From contig NZ_JAVSCK010000001.1 in the NCBI RefSeq assembly GCF_031932625.1, positions 62,001-126,000 on the forward strand: a DNA stretch of 64,000 bases, given 5' to 3'. This DNA comes from Hwangdonia seohaensis (GTDB taxonomy: Bacteria; Bacteroidota; Bacteroidia; Flavobacteriales; Flavobacteriaceae). A model generated the notes under the pieces. That model saw only the letters and a program-made list of their open reading frames with translations, was not told where the DNA came from and ran no database searches. The translations under genes were made by a program, and so were the position numbers. Below, piece by piece: positions 36,205 through 44,753 of this stretch (position 1 is its first letter; each line of letters begins with the position of its first letter).

Positions 36205-36362
36205 CTGAAAAACTATTTGTCATTCTTGTAGAAGGCTACTGAAATCAAAATATAATTTTGTTTGAAAGTATTTGGAGAAATAAATGAAGAGGAATCTCAT
36301 GGCTAAAAGATTTCTCGTCATTCTACCGATAGCTATCGGGAATATTCTGTCGAAAATGACAA
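36205..36362. repeat. Degenerate interspersed repeat (GTCATTCT / GATAGCTATCGGG)
   Basis: The gap after ackA holds TGTCATTCTTGTAGAAGG at one end and a hairpin GAGGAATCTCAT...AGATTTCTCGTCATTC, then CCGATAGCTATCGGG (a perfect palindrome), closing in GAAAATGACA. A related degenerate copy lies at 37127-37180 (GTCATACC, CGATAACCATCGGGA, GGAATCC) and a weaker one at 47039-47085. Its function is unknown. Confidence 0.6.
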
Positions 36363-36373
36363 ACCACTAAAAT

Positions 36374-37120
36374 TTACTCAAAAATTAAACGGCCTTTGTA
36401 TTGCTCTTCCACGGCAACGGTTGCTGGTTTGTTCACGGCAATAACATTGCCCGTTCCCGATATTTTGCCGGTAATGGATTGTTGCGGATTTACAATCATA
36501 TCGTTAGAACTTCTATTCCAAATAGTAACATTTTGAGCCATTAACTCGCGACCTTCAAAACGCGAGGTGCCTGCGGCAAACGTAATGTTTAGGCTGTTGG
36601 TTTTTCCGGAAACAAAACAATTCGATAGATTGTTATACACCAACGTAAAAGCATTATTATCTATTTGAAGCCTGAAATTGCCGTTGGTAAAAGTATCGGG
36701 CGCACCGTAATCTTCGGATAAAACGGTTAAACTCGGGTAGCTTAAAACACCATCCGATCGCACATCGTATTGCGTGGAACTGCGTATTTCGGTAATGCTT
36801 GGCGATGTTATATACACTTTGGTTATGCCATAATCGCGTACATAATTACAACTATTATTATCGGTAAGTGTTAGTCTGCCGTCAACTACAGTGGCGGTAA
36901 CATCGTTCATTAAATTTTCGCCGGTTTCAATACTTACCTTTTGGGTTGCGCCGTCTTTAATGATTAGTTCAATATCGCGGTTTACCAATATTTTTTCAAA
37001 AGTATCAACAACTATTTCTTTTTTAACAATAGCACCTGTTTTCTGGAAACAGTCGTTTGCGTTTTCGCTGTCGCAGGAAAAAATTAAAATTAATGCGAAT
37101 ATGTAAATAATTTGTTTCAT
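36374..37120 (-). CDS. DUF2807 (head GIN domain) lipoprotein
   Basis: About 248 residues from the ATG at 37120. The frame begins at 37138, but the lipoprotein signal (MKQIIYIFALILIFSC) starts here. The mature chain has the repeating beta-strand pattern of the auto-transporter-adhesin-like DUF2807 domain (FEKILVNRDIELIIKDG, VSIETGENLMNDV, ITEIRSSTQYDVRSDG, FTLVYNNLSNCFVSGK). These parallel beta-helix proteins are envelope-located and of unknown function. It is monocistronic and convergent with ackA. Confidence 0.85.
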   Translation of the reverse strand: MKQIIYIFALILIFSCDSENANDCFQKTGAIVKKEIVVDTFEKILVNRDIELIIKDGATQKVSIETGENLMNDVTATVVDGRLTLTDNNSCNYVRDYGITKVYITSPSITEIRSSTQYDVRSDGVLSYPSLTVLSEDYGAPDTFTNGNFRLQIDNNAFTLVYNNLSNCFVSGKTNSLNITFAAGTSRFEGRELMAQNVTIWNRSSNDMIVNPQQSITGKISGTGNVIAVNKPATVAVEEQYKGRLIFE

Positions 37121-37251
37121 TTTTTTTGTCATACCCATGAGTCTCGATAACCATCGGGAAGGAATCCATTTTTATCTTTTTAATTTTGGCAAATATAGGT
37201 ATTGCGAACAACTATTATTAAGCTTTCAGTTTATATTAAAAAACCCAAACA

Positions 37252-37292
37252 AAAACCCCATAATTTTTTAAAAAGAAATTATAGGGCTTTTT
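37252..37292 (-). terminator. Intrinsic terminator after the metzincin protease gene
   Basis: A stem formed by CCCCATAATTT and AAATTATAGGGC (one-base bulge) lies 30 bp after the stop codon at 37318. On the minus strand it is followed by GGGGTTTTTGTTT. Confidence 0.7.
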
Positions 37293-37317
37293 TCGTTTTA
37301 CTGATAACCACTTACTT

Positions 37318-37885
37318 TTAGCGGTCTACAAGTATTCTGTGTACTTCGGTATGTTTTTCTGTTATTACCTTTAAATAATACATGCCATTTTTTAAGTTGG
37401 GAATGTTTAAAGTATAATTCTTTTTATTGGTTAGGTCTTTTTTTGATTTTAATTGTACGCCCATATCGTTAAGCAACAAAAACTCAACTTCGTTGTTGGC
37501 ATTAAAAGCTTTTGTTTCGTTATTATTTTTCTTTACAATATTAAGCTCTGTAGATGTTATTGGGTTTGGAACTACTTTAAAATACCCACCAAAGCAATAA
37601 TCGTCTTTCTTAAAATACATAGTATGTACGCTGTTGCCACAAGCTCCAACATAATCTACATCTATGGCGTAAGTGTTACCGTAATTCATGTTATTGGGCG
37701 TAAAGGCAATTTCGTAAACACCATAAGAATACGATGTCCAACCACTTGGTATCGTGGTATAATTTATACTGTTAACGTTGTTTGAATCCATATTGATTAC
37801 ATATTCTTCGCCATTACAAACTATATAAGGGTCGGAATAAGTACCACTACCGCTTAAATTGTTGTAATAGCTATCACGTACAAAA
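37318..37885 (-). repeat. Copy A of a ~560 bp near-identical C-terminal module
   Basis: This segment, encoding the last ~190 residues of the metalloprotease, is almost identical at DNA level to 40227-40792 (copy B). The identity covers the NDVFVRD...YYNNLSGSGTYSDPY domain and the T9SS sorting tail, with only scattered changes near both ends. Upstream sequence diverges completely, as expected for a recent duplication or gene conversion of one module. Confidence 0.88.
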
Positions 37886-39351
37886 ACATCGTTTGAAGAA
37901 ATAATTGGCTCTCCAATCCATAATTCTTGAATTACCAAAGTAGGATCTTGACAAACAAAATCAACTGACGCAGTTAAGTTTACACTTCCAAAGTTCAAGC
38001 CTTCAATAGTTATGGTAGTAGTACCTTGACCAGAAACAATTCTAGCATTAGAATTACTCAACGACCAAGTTATATTTGCCTCATTAGGCACGTTCAAAGT
38101 ATAAGCATCCGAATTATTAACGCAAATATTATTATTACCAAGTATTGATGAAATATAATCAAACTCAAATAGGCATGCTGAGTTTTCAGAAATAAAGTTG
38201 TTAATTTGATTTTGAGAAAAAGCAGAAAATACAATATTAGCAATATTTCCTCCCTGACACATCACAGTACGTTGAAGATCTGTACCTCCGCAGAAAGAGT
38301 TGGGGTCTCCGTTTGGATGAACGGCCCCTAAGTTATGTCCAATTTCGTGAGCTACCGTATAAGAATTACTTTCGTCAACATCCACAGTAAAACTATTTGC
38401 ATTAGCATCAACACAGACATTACCGATGCCTGAAGTTCTGCCTAATAAACCCCCTAAGTCTTTACCAGTAAACATATGTGTCAAATCTCTTTTTACGTTT
38501 CCAAATGTAGTTTGCCATGTATTACCTATCTCACTATTAATAGTTGAACCTGAGGTAGACACATAAGGATCATTGATTGTTGTCCATACATTTTGATGTA
38601 CTATAACTATTTCCAAATCAAATGTAGTCGCATAAATACCTTCAATATTATTAAATTCAGCTAAAATTCTATCATTAGAATCACCTCCATATTCTTGAAA
38701 ATACTCAAAATCCGCATCTGTTGCTACTTCTAATATCATACAGTTAGTTGTTGCTCTTTGGATTATTTCTGTTTCAGTCTTATTTCCTGTTTTTTCAAAA
38801 ACCTTATCAACAGTATCACAAAATCCATCTGTTTGCTTAACATCCTTATAGCTATAAATTATAAGTTGATTTGATGGAATGTTCTTGTTATTTAGCACAT
38901 ATTTTAACTGATCGATAACCATTAACCCATTTTTTGTCTCGATAATACCATAAATAAAATCATGTGTGATTGTTAATCTTACAAAACCACCATCACCAGT
39001 TTGCCCTCTATAGGTTTTTGATTTTCCGACAGGCTTAAATTCTATATTAGTATCTGAAACAGATAAACTTTCTCGATAACTTAAAGACCTAATATCTTTA
39101 TTGTAAAGAGATAGTGAATATTGATGTTTATTACCTATCTGCCAATCTAATTGAGTTTCATTCCCATTAGAAACAATGGTATTTAGTTTTACCAAATCAA
39201 TTTTAAACACCTCAAATTCACTAAACAGATTATCTAAACCTTTTAATTGACCAATGTTCATATCAATGTCAGAGCCTTTCAATTTATGTTGTGCTTGCAA
39301 CAAGAAAAAATTAATTCCAAATAGAAGAATGAATAATAATTGTCTTTTCAT
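37318..39351 (-). CDS. T9SS-secreted reprolysin-like zinc metalloprotease
   Basis: 677 residues. A signal peptide (MKRQLLFILLFGINFFLLQAQ) is followed by a propeptide to about 200. The metzincin domain has H335-E-I-G-H339-N-L-G-A-V-H345 for zinc and M364 as the likely Met-turn (VMCQGG), placing it with the reprolysin/M12B-like group. From about 400 to 490 is an Ig-like or PKD-like stretch. The last ~190 residues are a conserved module with a T9SS sorting domain (VEFLLLNDMGVQLK, NLKNGMYYLKV, VHRILVDR) nearly identical to that of the serine protease at 40227. A small lipoprotein gene ends 43 bp upstream, so this is one lipoprotein-protease pair. It should be secreted and surface-attached or released. 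Confidence 0.92.
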   Translation of the reverse strand: MKRQLLFILLFGINFFLLQAQHKLKGSDIDMNIGQLKGLDNLFSEFEVFKIDLVKLNTIVSNGNETQLDWQIGNKHQYSLSLYNKDIRSLSYRESLSVSDTNIEFKPVGKSKTYRGQTGDGGFVRLTITHDFIYGIIETKNGLMVIDQLKYVLNNKNIPSNQLIIYSYKDVKQTDGFCDTVDKVFEKTGNKTETEIIQRATTNCMILEVATDADFEYFQEYGGDSNDRILAEFNNIEGIYATTFDLEIVIVHQNVWTTINDPYVSTSGSTINSEIGNTWQTTFGNVKRDLTHMFTGKDLGGLLGRTSGIGNVCVDANANSFTVDVDESNSYTVAHEIGHNLGAVHPNGDPNSFCGGTDLQRTVMCQGGNIANIVFSAFSQNQINNFISENSACLFEFDYISSILGNNNICVNNSDAYTLNVPNEANITWSLSNSNARIVSGQGTTTITIEGLNFGSVNLTASVDFVCQDPTLVIQELWIGEPIISSNDVFVRDSYYNNLSGSGTYSDPYIVCNGEEYVINMDSNNVNSINYTTIPSGWTSYSYGVYEIAFTPNNMNYGNTYAIDVDYVGACGNSVHTMYFKKDDYCFGGYFKVVPNPITSTELNIVKKNNNETKAFNANNEVEFLLLNDMGVQLKSKKDLTNKKNYTLNIPNLKNGMYYLKVITEKHTEVHRILVDR

Positions 39352-39394
39352 AATTATCGCTGTGTTTTATTTTAATTTTGAATAATTTATTTTT

Positions 39395-39742
39395 CTACTC
39401 AACTTTTATTTTAGTGAGTTCAAAAGGGGGTGCGCAAATATTCTCAACTTCAAATGTTTCAAATAAATAACCACTAAAAACAACATCTAATCCATCTTCC
39501 TTAAATTCTTCTGTAAGATTACAAGGGCTAAATGTTAATGTGTATTTTCCAGATTTATCTTCCAAAGTAAAAAGTTTAGAACAAGTTTGACTGTTAGGGC
39601 CAATAATTTTCCCTTTAGCATTTTCAAATGTAGCTATCACCTTTCTGTTTTCATCTTTATAGCAGGTTGGATTGATAGATTCATCACTATTGGAACAACA
39701 CATCAATGTTATTCCTACAAAAAAAACAATCAAAGACTTCAT
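39395..39742 (-). CDS. Small lipoprotein paired with the metalloprotease
   Basis: 115 residues. The lipoprotein signal is MKSLIVFFVGITLMCC, with a CCS lipobox. The mature ~98 residues hold four further cysteines (TCYKD, QTCSK, SPCNL, ICAPP) that could make two disulfides. Its fold is unrecognised, although the pattern LFTLEDKSGKYTLTFSPC is reminiscent of small beta-barrel (lipocalin-like) proteins. The gene ends 43 bp before the metzincin start. An ECF-sigma-like promoter (39769-39795) lies 27 bp upstream. The same lipoprotein-then-protease order recurs up to five times in this region. A cognate inhibitor, chaperone or immunity role is only an inference. Confidence 0.75.
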   Translation of the reverse strand: MKSLIVFFVGITLMCCSNSDESINPTCYKDENRKVIATFENAKGKIIGPNSQTCSKLFTLEDKSGKYTLTFSPCNLTEEFKEDGLDVVFSGYLFETFEVENICAPPFELTKIKVE

Positions 39743-39768
39743 AGTTTTATATTTAAGGTTATACCCAT

Positions 39769-39795
39769 TAGATGCAAAAACACCTAAAAGGTTGC
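39769..39795 (-). promoter_or_regulatory. ECF-sigma-like promoter (GCAACC-N17-TCTA)
   Basis: On the minus strand GCAACC (with the AAC core typical of ECF -35 elements) is separated by 17 bp from TCTA, followed by ATGGGTATAACCTTAAA. The same two boxes with the same 17 bp spacer, and the same following sequence, are found before the lipoprotein at 44725 (44754-44780). Confidence 0.6.
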
Positions 39796-40147
39796 TTCAA
39801 TTTTTGTAAGAAATAATTTTAAGCAAAACTAGCCTATTTAAAACTTGTGTAATATGATATAAGTCAGTTTTTGTAAGATTTTTTGTGTTTTTGAATACGC
39901 TTAAATAAGTGTGAGGTACGTTTATTTTAGAGAAAACATAAACGTTTACGACACCCAACAGGGTGCGAGTACAAGCTTATACGGGGAGTAGCTGTGGCGC
40001 TATCGTACAACCACAAAATTATAGATGGATAAAGAATCTGTAGGGTTTTTAGTGGCGTAAAAGAAGCTTTAGAAAACCCAATAGAATTATTAATGGATAG
40101 CGATGTTAAAAAAGCATTGGATCTTTAATAATAACTTTTGCAAATAA
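39796..40147 (+). other. Non-coding gap with possible degraded coding sequence
   Basis: No intact gene is seen in this stretch between the two protease units. On the plus strand, about 39940-40126 reads in pieces as decayed protein: NVYDTQQGASTSLYGE, then stops, then VKEALENPIELLMDSD followed by VKKALDL and a stop. The family could not be recognised. The fragments are in different frames, so this is at best gene debris. Confidence 0.4.
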
Positions 40148-40186
40148 AAAAGCGAGCTACCTTTTGTTAAGTAGCTCGCTTTTTCA
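40143..40186. terminator. Intrinsic terminator downstream of the serine protease
   Basis: A stem AGCGAGCTAC/GTAGCTCGCT (40151-40180) is flanked by A- and T-runs and can act in both directions. It lies 47 bp after the stop codon at 40227. Confidence 0.85.
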
Positions 40187-40226
40187 ATTAATAATTTTTG
40201 ACCACATTAGCTATGGACAGTAACTT

Positions 40227-40792
40227 TTAACGGTCCACAAGTATTCTGTGCACTTCGGTATGTTTTTCTGTTATTACCTTTAAATAATACATGCCATTTT
40301 TTAAGTTGGGAATGTTTAAAGTATAATTCTTTTTATTGGTTAGGTCTTTTTTTGATTTTAATTGTACGCCCATATCGTTAAGCAACAAAAACTCAACTTC
40401 GTTGTTGGCATTAAAAGCTTTTGTTTCGTTATTATTTTTCTTTACAATATTAAGCTCTGTAGATGTTATTGGGTTTGGAACTACTTTAAAATACCCACCA
40501 AAGCAATAATCGTCTTTCTTAAAATACATAGTATGTACGCTGTTGCCACAAGCTCCAACATAATCTACATCTATGGCGTAAGTGTTACCGTAATTCATGT
40601 TATTGGGCGTAAAGGCAATTTCGTAAACACCATAAGAATACGATGTCCAACCACTTGGTATCGTGGTATAATTTATGCTATTTACGTTGTTTGAATCCAT
40701 ATTGATAACGTGCTCTTCTCCTCCATTGCAAATTAAATATGGATCGGAATAAGTACCACTACCGCTTAAATTGTTGTAGTAACCATCGCGGA
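40227..40792 (-). repeat. Copy B of the ~560 bp near-identical C-terminal module
   Basis: This is the partner of 37318-37885, in direct orientation about 2.9 kb apart. It encodes the same Ig-like plus T9SS sorting module. Identity at codon third positions over several hundred bases points to recent exchange rather than selection on protein alone. Confidence 0.88.
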
Positions 40793-41885
40793 CAAAAACA
40801 TCGTTATTGGTTAATGTTGGGTTGTTTACTTGCACATTCTTAGTTATTGAAATCCCAGGACCAAAGTTTGCCCTTATCCAACCTGTACTTCCAGAACTGT
40901 ATTTTGGTTTAACTGTGATTGAAGTTGCATTACTGCTAACAATCAGTAAATTTGATGACACTTGCCACGATGTAGCACCCCCATTTTGTAACGTGTATGA
41001 TGTATTTGAACACACAATTAAAGAACCATCGATGGTTTGCTGAAACATACCATCCAAAACGGTGTTTCCTGTATTTCCTGGATCTAACCAATCTCTTAAT
41101 CTGCTCTGGGCATTAGCTCCATCCCATGAAGAAAATATTTTACCATAATTTCCTGTATCTGCACCCGGATTTGTACAATTTGTATTATTACAAAAACCAG
41201 CACCCCAGAGTTGACCAATTATCCTAGAATGGTCATTAAATAAAGGAGAACCCGAAGAACCACTTTCCGTAACAGAATGCCCATTGGCGGTAGAAACCCA
41301 ATTTACTCTCCAAAAATTCTCGTTTGGAACAAAAAAATTGCCACAACCGTTATCTCTATTAAAGCCCATGCAATTTGAATCGGTTGTAGCTACATTATAA
41401 GTTGATATTTTCTTTACATCACCCATTGGATGGTGAATACCAACACCAGAATTAGAAATTACGTTTCTCCTATCCCAACCGGCATAATATACATCATAAG
41501 AATTAGGAATCCCAGTAGATAATTCAAGTAGGCTAAAATCTGAAGGCGTACTTGTAGAACGAACATCAGCCCCTGATATAGACTGGGAAACACTTCCATC
41601 AACTCCATTACAAGTTGGACTTTCGTAGTTGAAAATGTAAACCGAATTTTCAGCATCATTCTGCTCACAAATACAATGAGCAGCAGTTAGTATGTATGGT
41701 GTTTCGTCTTCAGCGGTATTATTTATTAAAGCACCAGAACACAAACCTGTACCGTTAATAATAATTTTGACAACAGAACGTTTGATATCTTGCCATGCAC
41801 TTCCTTCAGGACAATTTATATCGACTTGACAATTCCCTGAATTTCCAAAATCGCCATCTTCAATACCATATATATCGTGAGACAC
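40227..41885 (-). pseudogene. Lysyl-endopeptidase-like T9SS serine protease, catalytic and C-terminal part (frameshifted)
   Basis: 552 codons from a GTG at 41885, but this is only the second part of a gene begun at 42406. The protease domain is intact by sequence: LTAAHC with His70, DFSLLEL with Asp116, and GSSGSP with Ser211, plus many Cys. It resembles Lys-C/lysyl-endopeptidase-type S1-family proteases of Bacteroidetes. An Ig-like region and the shared ~190-residue C-terminal module with T9SS sorting tail (VHRILVDR) follow. In the other frame the sequence before the GTG continues as EPFNIQNTNNLIISK, which is what should follow the propeptide. A single small deletion around 41926-41936 thus splits the gene. 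It may be a true mutation, a phase-variation event or a sequencing error. Confidence 0.88.
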
Positions 41886-41890
41886 CTTGC

Positions 41891-42406
41891 TTATAATAAG
41901 GTTATTTGTGTTTTGAATATTGAATGGCTCAAAGTGATTTGCTCTCCAAAAACAGGCTCAACTGCTAACTTCTTATTGGATTTATTGTTTTCATTTGTAA
42001 ATCCCCCTTTTATTGTTCTATGGTTATTTCCATATAAATAAAGTTTAGCTCCTTGCGGTAAGTTGTACTTTCCAAAAATTATATTTAGAGATTTAGCTCC
42101 CTTTGATAGTATACTTAAACGGTATAATAATCCATTTTTCAATGTATCAACTACTGATTTCTCTTTGACATTTATTTTGACATCAAAACCATAGGCAAAC
42201 TGAAATTTTTCGCCATCTAATTCGTTTTTTGTTTTAATATAATCTATTTCCGACTGAGTGATAGATGGCATAGTAATTACGGGGATTTCCTTTTTAGTTG
42301 TTTTAACTATCATGCTAAAGGGATTTCCTTCTTTTTTCTTTTGAGAAAAAACACAAGTAGTAAAAAAAAGAGCAAAAATTAAGGTAGAAATTAGATTGGT
42401 TTTCAT
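41891..42406 (-). pseudogene. Lysyl-endopeptidase-like protease, signal peptide and propeptide part (frameshifted)
   Basis: 171 codons with a signal peptide (MKTNLISTLIFALFFTTCVFSQ) and a propeptide domain ending in LNIIFGKYNLPQGAKLYLYGNN and LAVEPVFGEQITL. This domain is typical of the pro-region of Bacteroidetes Lys-C-like proteases. After QITL the frame runs into SHSIFKTQITLL and stops. The frame that continues the family sequence (EPFNIQ...) is shifted, so a one-base-type (3n+1) deletion lies at about 41926-41936. The catalytic part is at 40227-41885. A lipoprotein gene (42425-42871) stops 18 bp upstream, forming the usual lipoprotein-protease pair. Confidence 0.88.
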
Positions 42407-42424
42407 TTGATTGGTGTTTAAAGG

Positions 42425-42871
42425 TTAATTTTTTTTAAAAATAAACGCATCGTTCATGCTAATTAGGATTAAATTATCTTCATCGGTATTGAATTCCGAT
42501 GTTTTTACAAGCCGTTGTATAAGAAGCTCATTGATTCTTAGTTGTTCAGGGTCGTTTGTTCCAGCATCAGATAATTCCTGGTAATCCGTCAGTTTCAATA
42601 AATTGCCGTTGATTGTATATTTACCCATGGCTGCGTTTATACTCGTATCCAAAGAAAAAGCTGAGTTATCCAAAAACTTTAGCATATAAGACGAATCTTT
42701 AACATAGCTCTCTTCAGATACAGTTATTGTTTCATTTTCCAATTCGATTGATATCAATTTCCAGTTAAATTGTGTAATATCAACATTGACTTGAGAATCG
42801 CTATTAGAGCACCCCACTAGAAATAGGTAAATAATAAAAGGCATTAATTTTGGTATTTTAATATTTTTCAT
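42425..42871 (-). CDS. Small lipocalin-like lipoprotein paired with the serine protease
   Basis: 148 residues. The lipoprotein signal MKNIKIPKLMPFIIYLFLVGC ends in a lipobox Cys at 21. The mature part has the outline of lipocalin-like/META-type small barrels: FNWKLISIELENETITVSEE, YMLKFLDNSAFSLDT, GKYTINGNLLKLTD, NLILISMNDAFIFKK. Barrels of this type bind small ligands or act as inhibitors, but no specific role can be assigned. The stop codon is 18 bp before the protease start, a closer coupling than for other genes here. I infer co-expression with that protease. Confidence 0.75.
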   Translation of the reverse strand: MKNIKIPKLMPFIIYLFLVGCSNSDSQVNVDITQFNWKLISIELENETITVSEESYVKDSSYMLKFLDNSAFSLDTSINAAMGKYTINGNLLKLTDYQELSDAGTNDPEQLRINELLIQRLVKTSEFNTDEDNLILISMNDAFIFKKN

Positions 42872-42902
42872 GATTTTAATTATTAAAAATTGTTATATAA
42901 TT

Positions 42903-43244
42903 TTATATCAAATTCAAAGAATAAGCATTTTTGGAACGAAAAGACATGCTCCAAATTCTTCCATTTGAAATCTCTTTCCACTCCCCATTGGCTAAACTTA
43001 TATTTGCCTCAAAGTCTTTTCCAAAACGATAAGGTTCTAATTCATCTAATTCTTTTTGATCTTCATCTTTCATTTTTTCAAAATCAAAAGTTGGAAGAGT
43101 TAAGATTTTAGCAGATTTAGTTATTTTACTCGAAAATCCTATTTGATCCGAAGCGTTTCCATCAGGATAAAAATTACTTACGACTTGAGCATTACACACA
43201 TTAAGCCATAAAAATCCTATTAAAAAAAGTACTGTTTTTTTCAT
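42903..43244 (-). pseudogene. Truncated T9SS protease: signal peptide and partial propeptide only
   Basis: 113 residues with a signal peptide (MKKTVLFLIGFLWLNVCNAQ). The rest (PYRFGKDFEANISLANGEWKEI, then GRIWSMSFRSKNAYSLNLI) matches the pro-region seen in the lysyl-endopeptidase-like protease at 42406, where the same point continues SLNIIFGKYNLPQGAKL. Here a stop codon follows SLNLI directly and no protease domain exists downstream. I therefore read it as a displaced, truncated protease N-terminus rather than a small gene. It lies 30 bp after lipoprotein 43275-43625. Confidence 0.78.
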
Positions 43245-43274
43245 TTTTATAGATATTAAGTTGATTATGATATT

Positions 43275-43625
43275 TTATTCAACTTTTTTAAATCCAACAT
43301 CTATTACCTTTTGGTTATCGCTTTCGAGTATATTAATTAATATACGTACTCCTGTCGTACAAGCACAGGCATCACATGAGTTTTCGCCTTCTTGTGATAT
43401 ATTTTCGAAATTGATTCCCAAAATATCGACATTTAAATTTTCAAAATACTGCTTCAACGCTGTTGCGGTTTTTGTATTGCTATCATTTTTTCCTGTATTC
43501 CATGGGTCAGAACACCCAGTTTGGTCATAATAATACAGATTTTGGTCAATATTATTATCATCATCACAAGAGGACATTGAAATTAAGAGGATAAGAAAGA
43601 ATTTTATCAAAAATGTAGTTTTCAT
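43275..43625 (-). CDS. Small cysteine-containing lipoprotein
   Basis: About 116 residues from the ATG at 43625. The frame is open to 43649, but the lipoprotein signal (MKTTFLIKFFLILLISMSSC) starts here. The mature protein has a CDACAC cluster (ENSCDACACTTGVRILINI) and TGCSDPWNT. CxxCxC suggests metal or disulfide chemistry, but no family is recognised. It precedes the truncated protease at 42903-43244 by 30 bp, another lipoprotein-protease pair. Confidence 0.72.
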   Translation of the reverse strand: MKTTFLIKFFLILLISMSSCDDDNNIDQNLYYYDQTGCSDPWNTGKNDSNTKTATALKQYFENLNVDILGINFENISQEGENSCDACACTTGVRILINILESDNQKVIDVGFKKVE

Positions 43626-43641
43626 ATTTTCTAAAGTTAAG

Positions 43642-43851
43642 TTAAACATTATAAAACGTATATGAGTTTTCGCCTAAAAACTCTGTATATCCAATAGGCT
43701 CTACATCAAGAATATTTTCTAAAGATGTTCTCTGTTGGATTAATTCCCATTTACCTAAAATATCCTTTTTAGGGTCGATAGGTAAGTCCTCTTTCCCACA
43801 GCAAACAATGAGCAATGAAAGGATAAAAATTAATGGTATTGTGTTCTTCAT
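43642..43851 (-). pseudogene. Truncated paralogue of the lipocalin-like lipoprotein at 44318
   Basis: 69 residues. MKNTIPLIFILSLLIVCCGKED is the lipoprotein signal. The following DILGKWELIQQRTSLENIL, then GYTEFLGENSYTFYN, is nearly identical to the first half of the intact 135-residue lipoprotein at 44318-44725, then ends at FYNV with a stop. The second half (barrel strands) is missing. It carries the GGGTATAACCTTAAA leader, but the -35 part of the ECF-like promoter is replaced by the 3' end of the truncated protease fragment at 43880. Very likely a broken copy. Confidence 0.78.
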
Positions 43852-43879
43852 AGTCTTAACATTTTTAAGGTTATACCCA

Positions 43880-44260
43880 TTAGGAAGAGTTTACATTGCC
43901 TACCTTAACAAAATTACCATTAGCAAAATACATCTGTCCATTTTTATAATGCAAGTTATAGCCGGCACCATCTACTTTAATCCCTTTGTAGTATTGGTCG
44001 AAATGGTCGTGTACAAATTCTTTTCTTTTGGATTTATGGAAAGCTTTTTCAAATTGGTCATTAGAGTTAACATCTAAATAAGTTTGAAAAAACGCATCTG
44101 CTGTAGATGGAATTTTGTCTTTTTCCATTGCAGCAGAAAACTTAACAGAGGTAATAATACCTTTTTGGTTCTTTTTGATTATGCCGACTTTATCTTGGCT
44201 TTGCGCAAAACCGATAAAGCATATAACTAATAGCATTGCTAGGGTAATTGTTTTTTTCAT
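43880..44260 (-). pseudogene. Truncated metalloprotease propeptide (FTP-like), catalytic domain lost
   Basis: 126 residues with a signal peptide (MKKTITLAMLLVICFIGFAQS). The remainder has the fungalysin/thermolysin propeptide pattern: FFQTYLDVNSNDQFEKA, then KEFVHDHFDQYYKGIKVDG and GYNLHYKNGQMYFANGN. This is the N-terminus of bacillolysin-type M4 metalloproteases of Flavobacteria. The stop occurs at VNSS, directly at the start of a GGGTATAACC leader that belongs to the next lipoprotein. The catalytic HExxH and T9SS parts are absent. I read it as the remnant of a protease gene removed by deletion. The lipoprotein at 44318 stops 57 bp upstream. Confidence 0.78.
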
Positions 44261-44317
44261 GATTTCTAGTTTATATGATTAATAATAAAATATTTGCTAA
44301 TTCTATTTCGAAAAAGT

Positions 44318-44725
44318 CTAGTCTATTTTTTTATAAATAAAAGTCCTAAATATTGCAGAAGCATCTATATCTAAGACCAAGGTTTTATGATCTTTAAATG
44401 TGTAAAAATATTTCACAGGTATGGTGTCTACTACCTGACCATTCTCTACAGCATAATAAAAAAATGTTAGTGAGGAATCGTTTAAAGTGTAATCGCCATC
44501 ATCAAATTCCTCGGTTTGATAGTTATAAAACCTATAAGAAGTTTCGTCTATAAACTCAGTATATCCATTGGGATCTACATCAAAAAGGTTTTCTAAAGAT
44601 GTTCCTTGCTGTATTAATTCCCATTTTCCCAAAATGTCCTTTTTAGGGTCGATAGGTAAACCCTCTTTCCCACAGCCAAGTATTAATAGTGCGAGTGCAA
44701 ATATTAAAAGACAAGTGTTTTTCAT
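44318..44725 (-). CDS. Lipocalin-like lipoprotein heading the protease array
   Basis: 135 residues. The lipoprotein signal MKNTCLLIFALALLILGC is followed by GKEGLPIDPKKDILGKWELIQQ, typical of the lipocalin-like domain of Bacteroidetes small lipoproteins (the 'GKW' motif). Further barrel strands are EFDDGDYTLNDSSLTFFYYAV, IPVKYFYTFKDHKTLVLDI and FIYKKID. A second, truncated copy lies 470 bp downstream. An ECF-sigma-like promoter is found 29-55 bp upstream. It leads the array of lipoprotein and protease fragments on the minus strand. The function is unknown. Confidence 0.78.
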   Translation of the reverse strand: MKNTCLLIFALALLILGCGKEGLPIDPKKDILGKWELIQQGTSLENLFDVDPNGYTEFIDETSYRFYNYQTEEFDDGDYTLNDSSLTFFYYAVENGQVVDTIPVKYFYTFKDHKTLVLDIDASAIFRTFIYKKID

Positions 44726-44753
44726 TATTTAGTACTTTAAGGTTTATACCCAA

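Noticed and set aside
37453..40694. Two identical 110-codon plus-strand ORFs at 37453 and 40362
   Set aside because: They are antisense shadows of the duplicated T9SS tail; their identity simply reflects the repeat.
42903..43244. An independent small secreted protein
   Set aside because: Its sequence matches only the pro-region of the neighbouring protease and stops mid-domain, so a truncated remnant is more likely.
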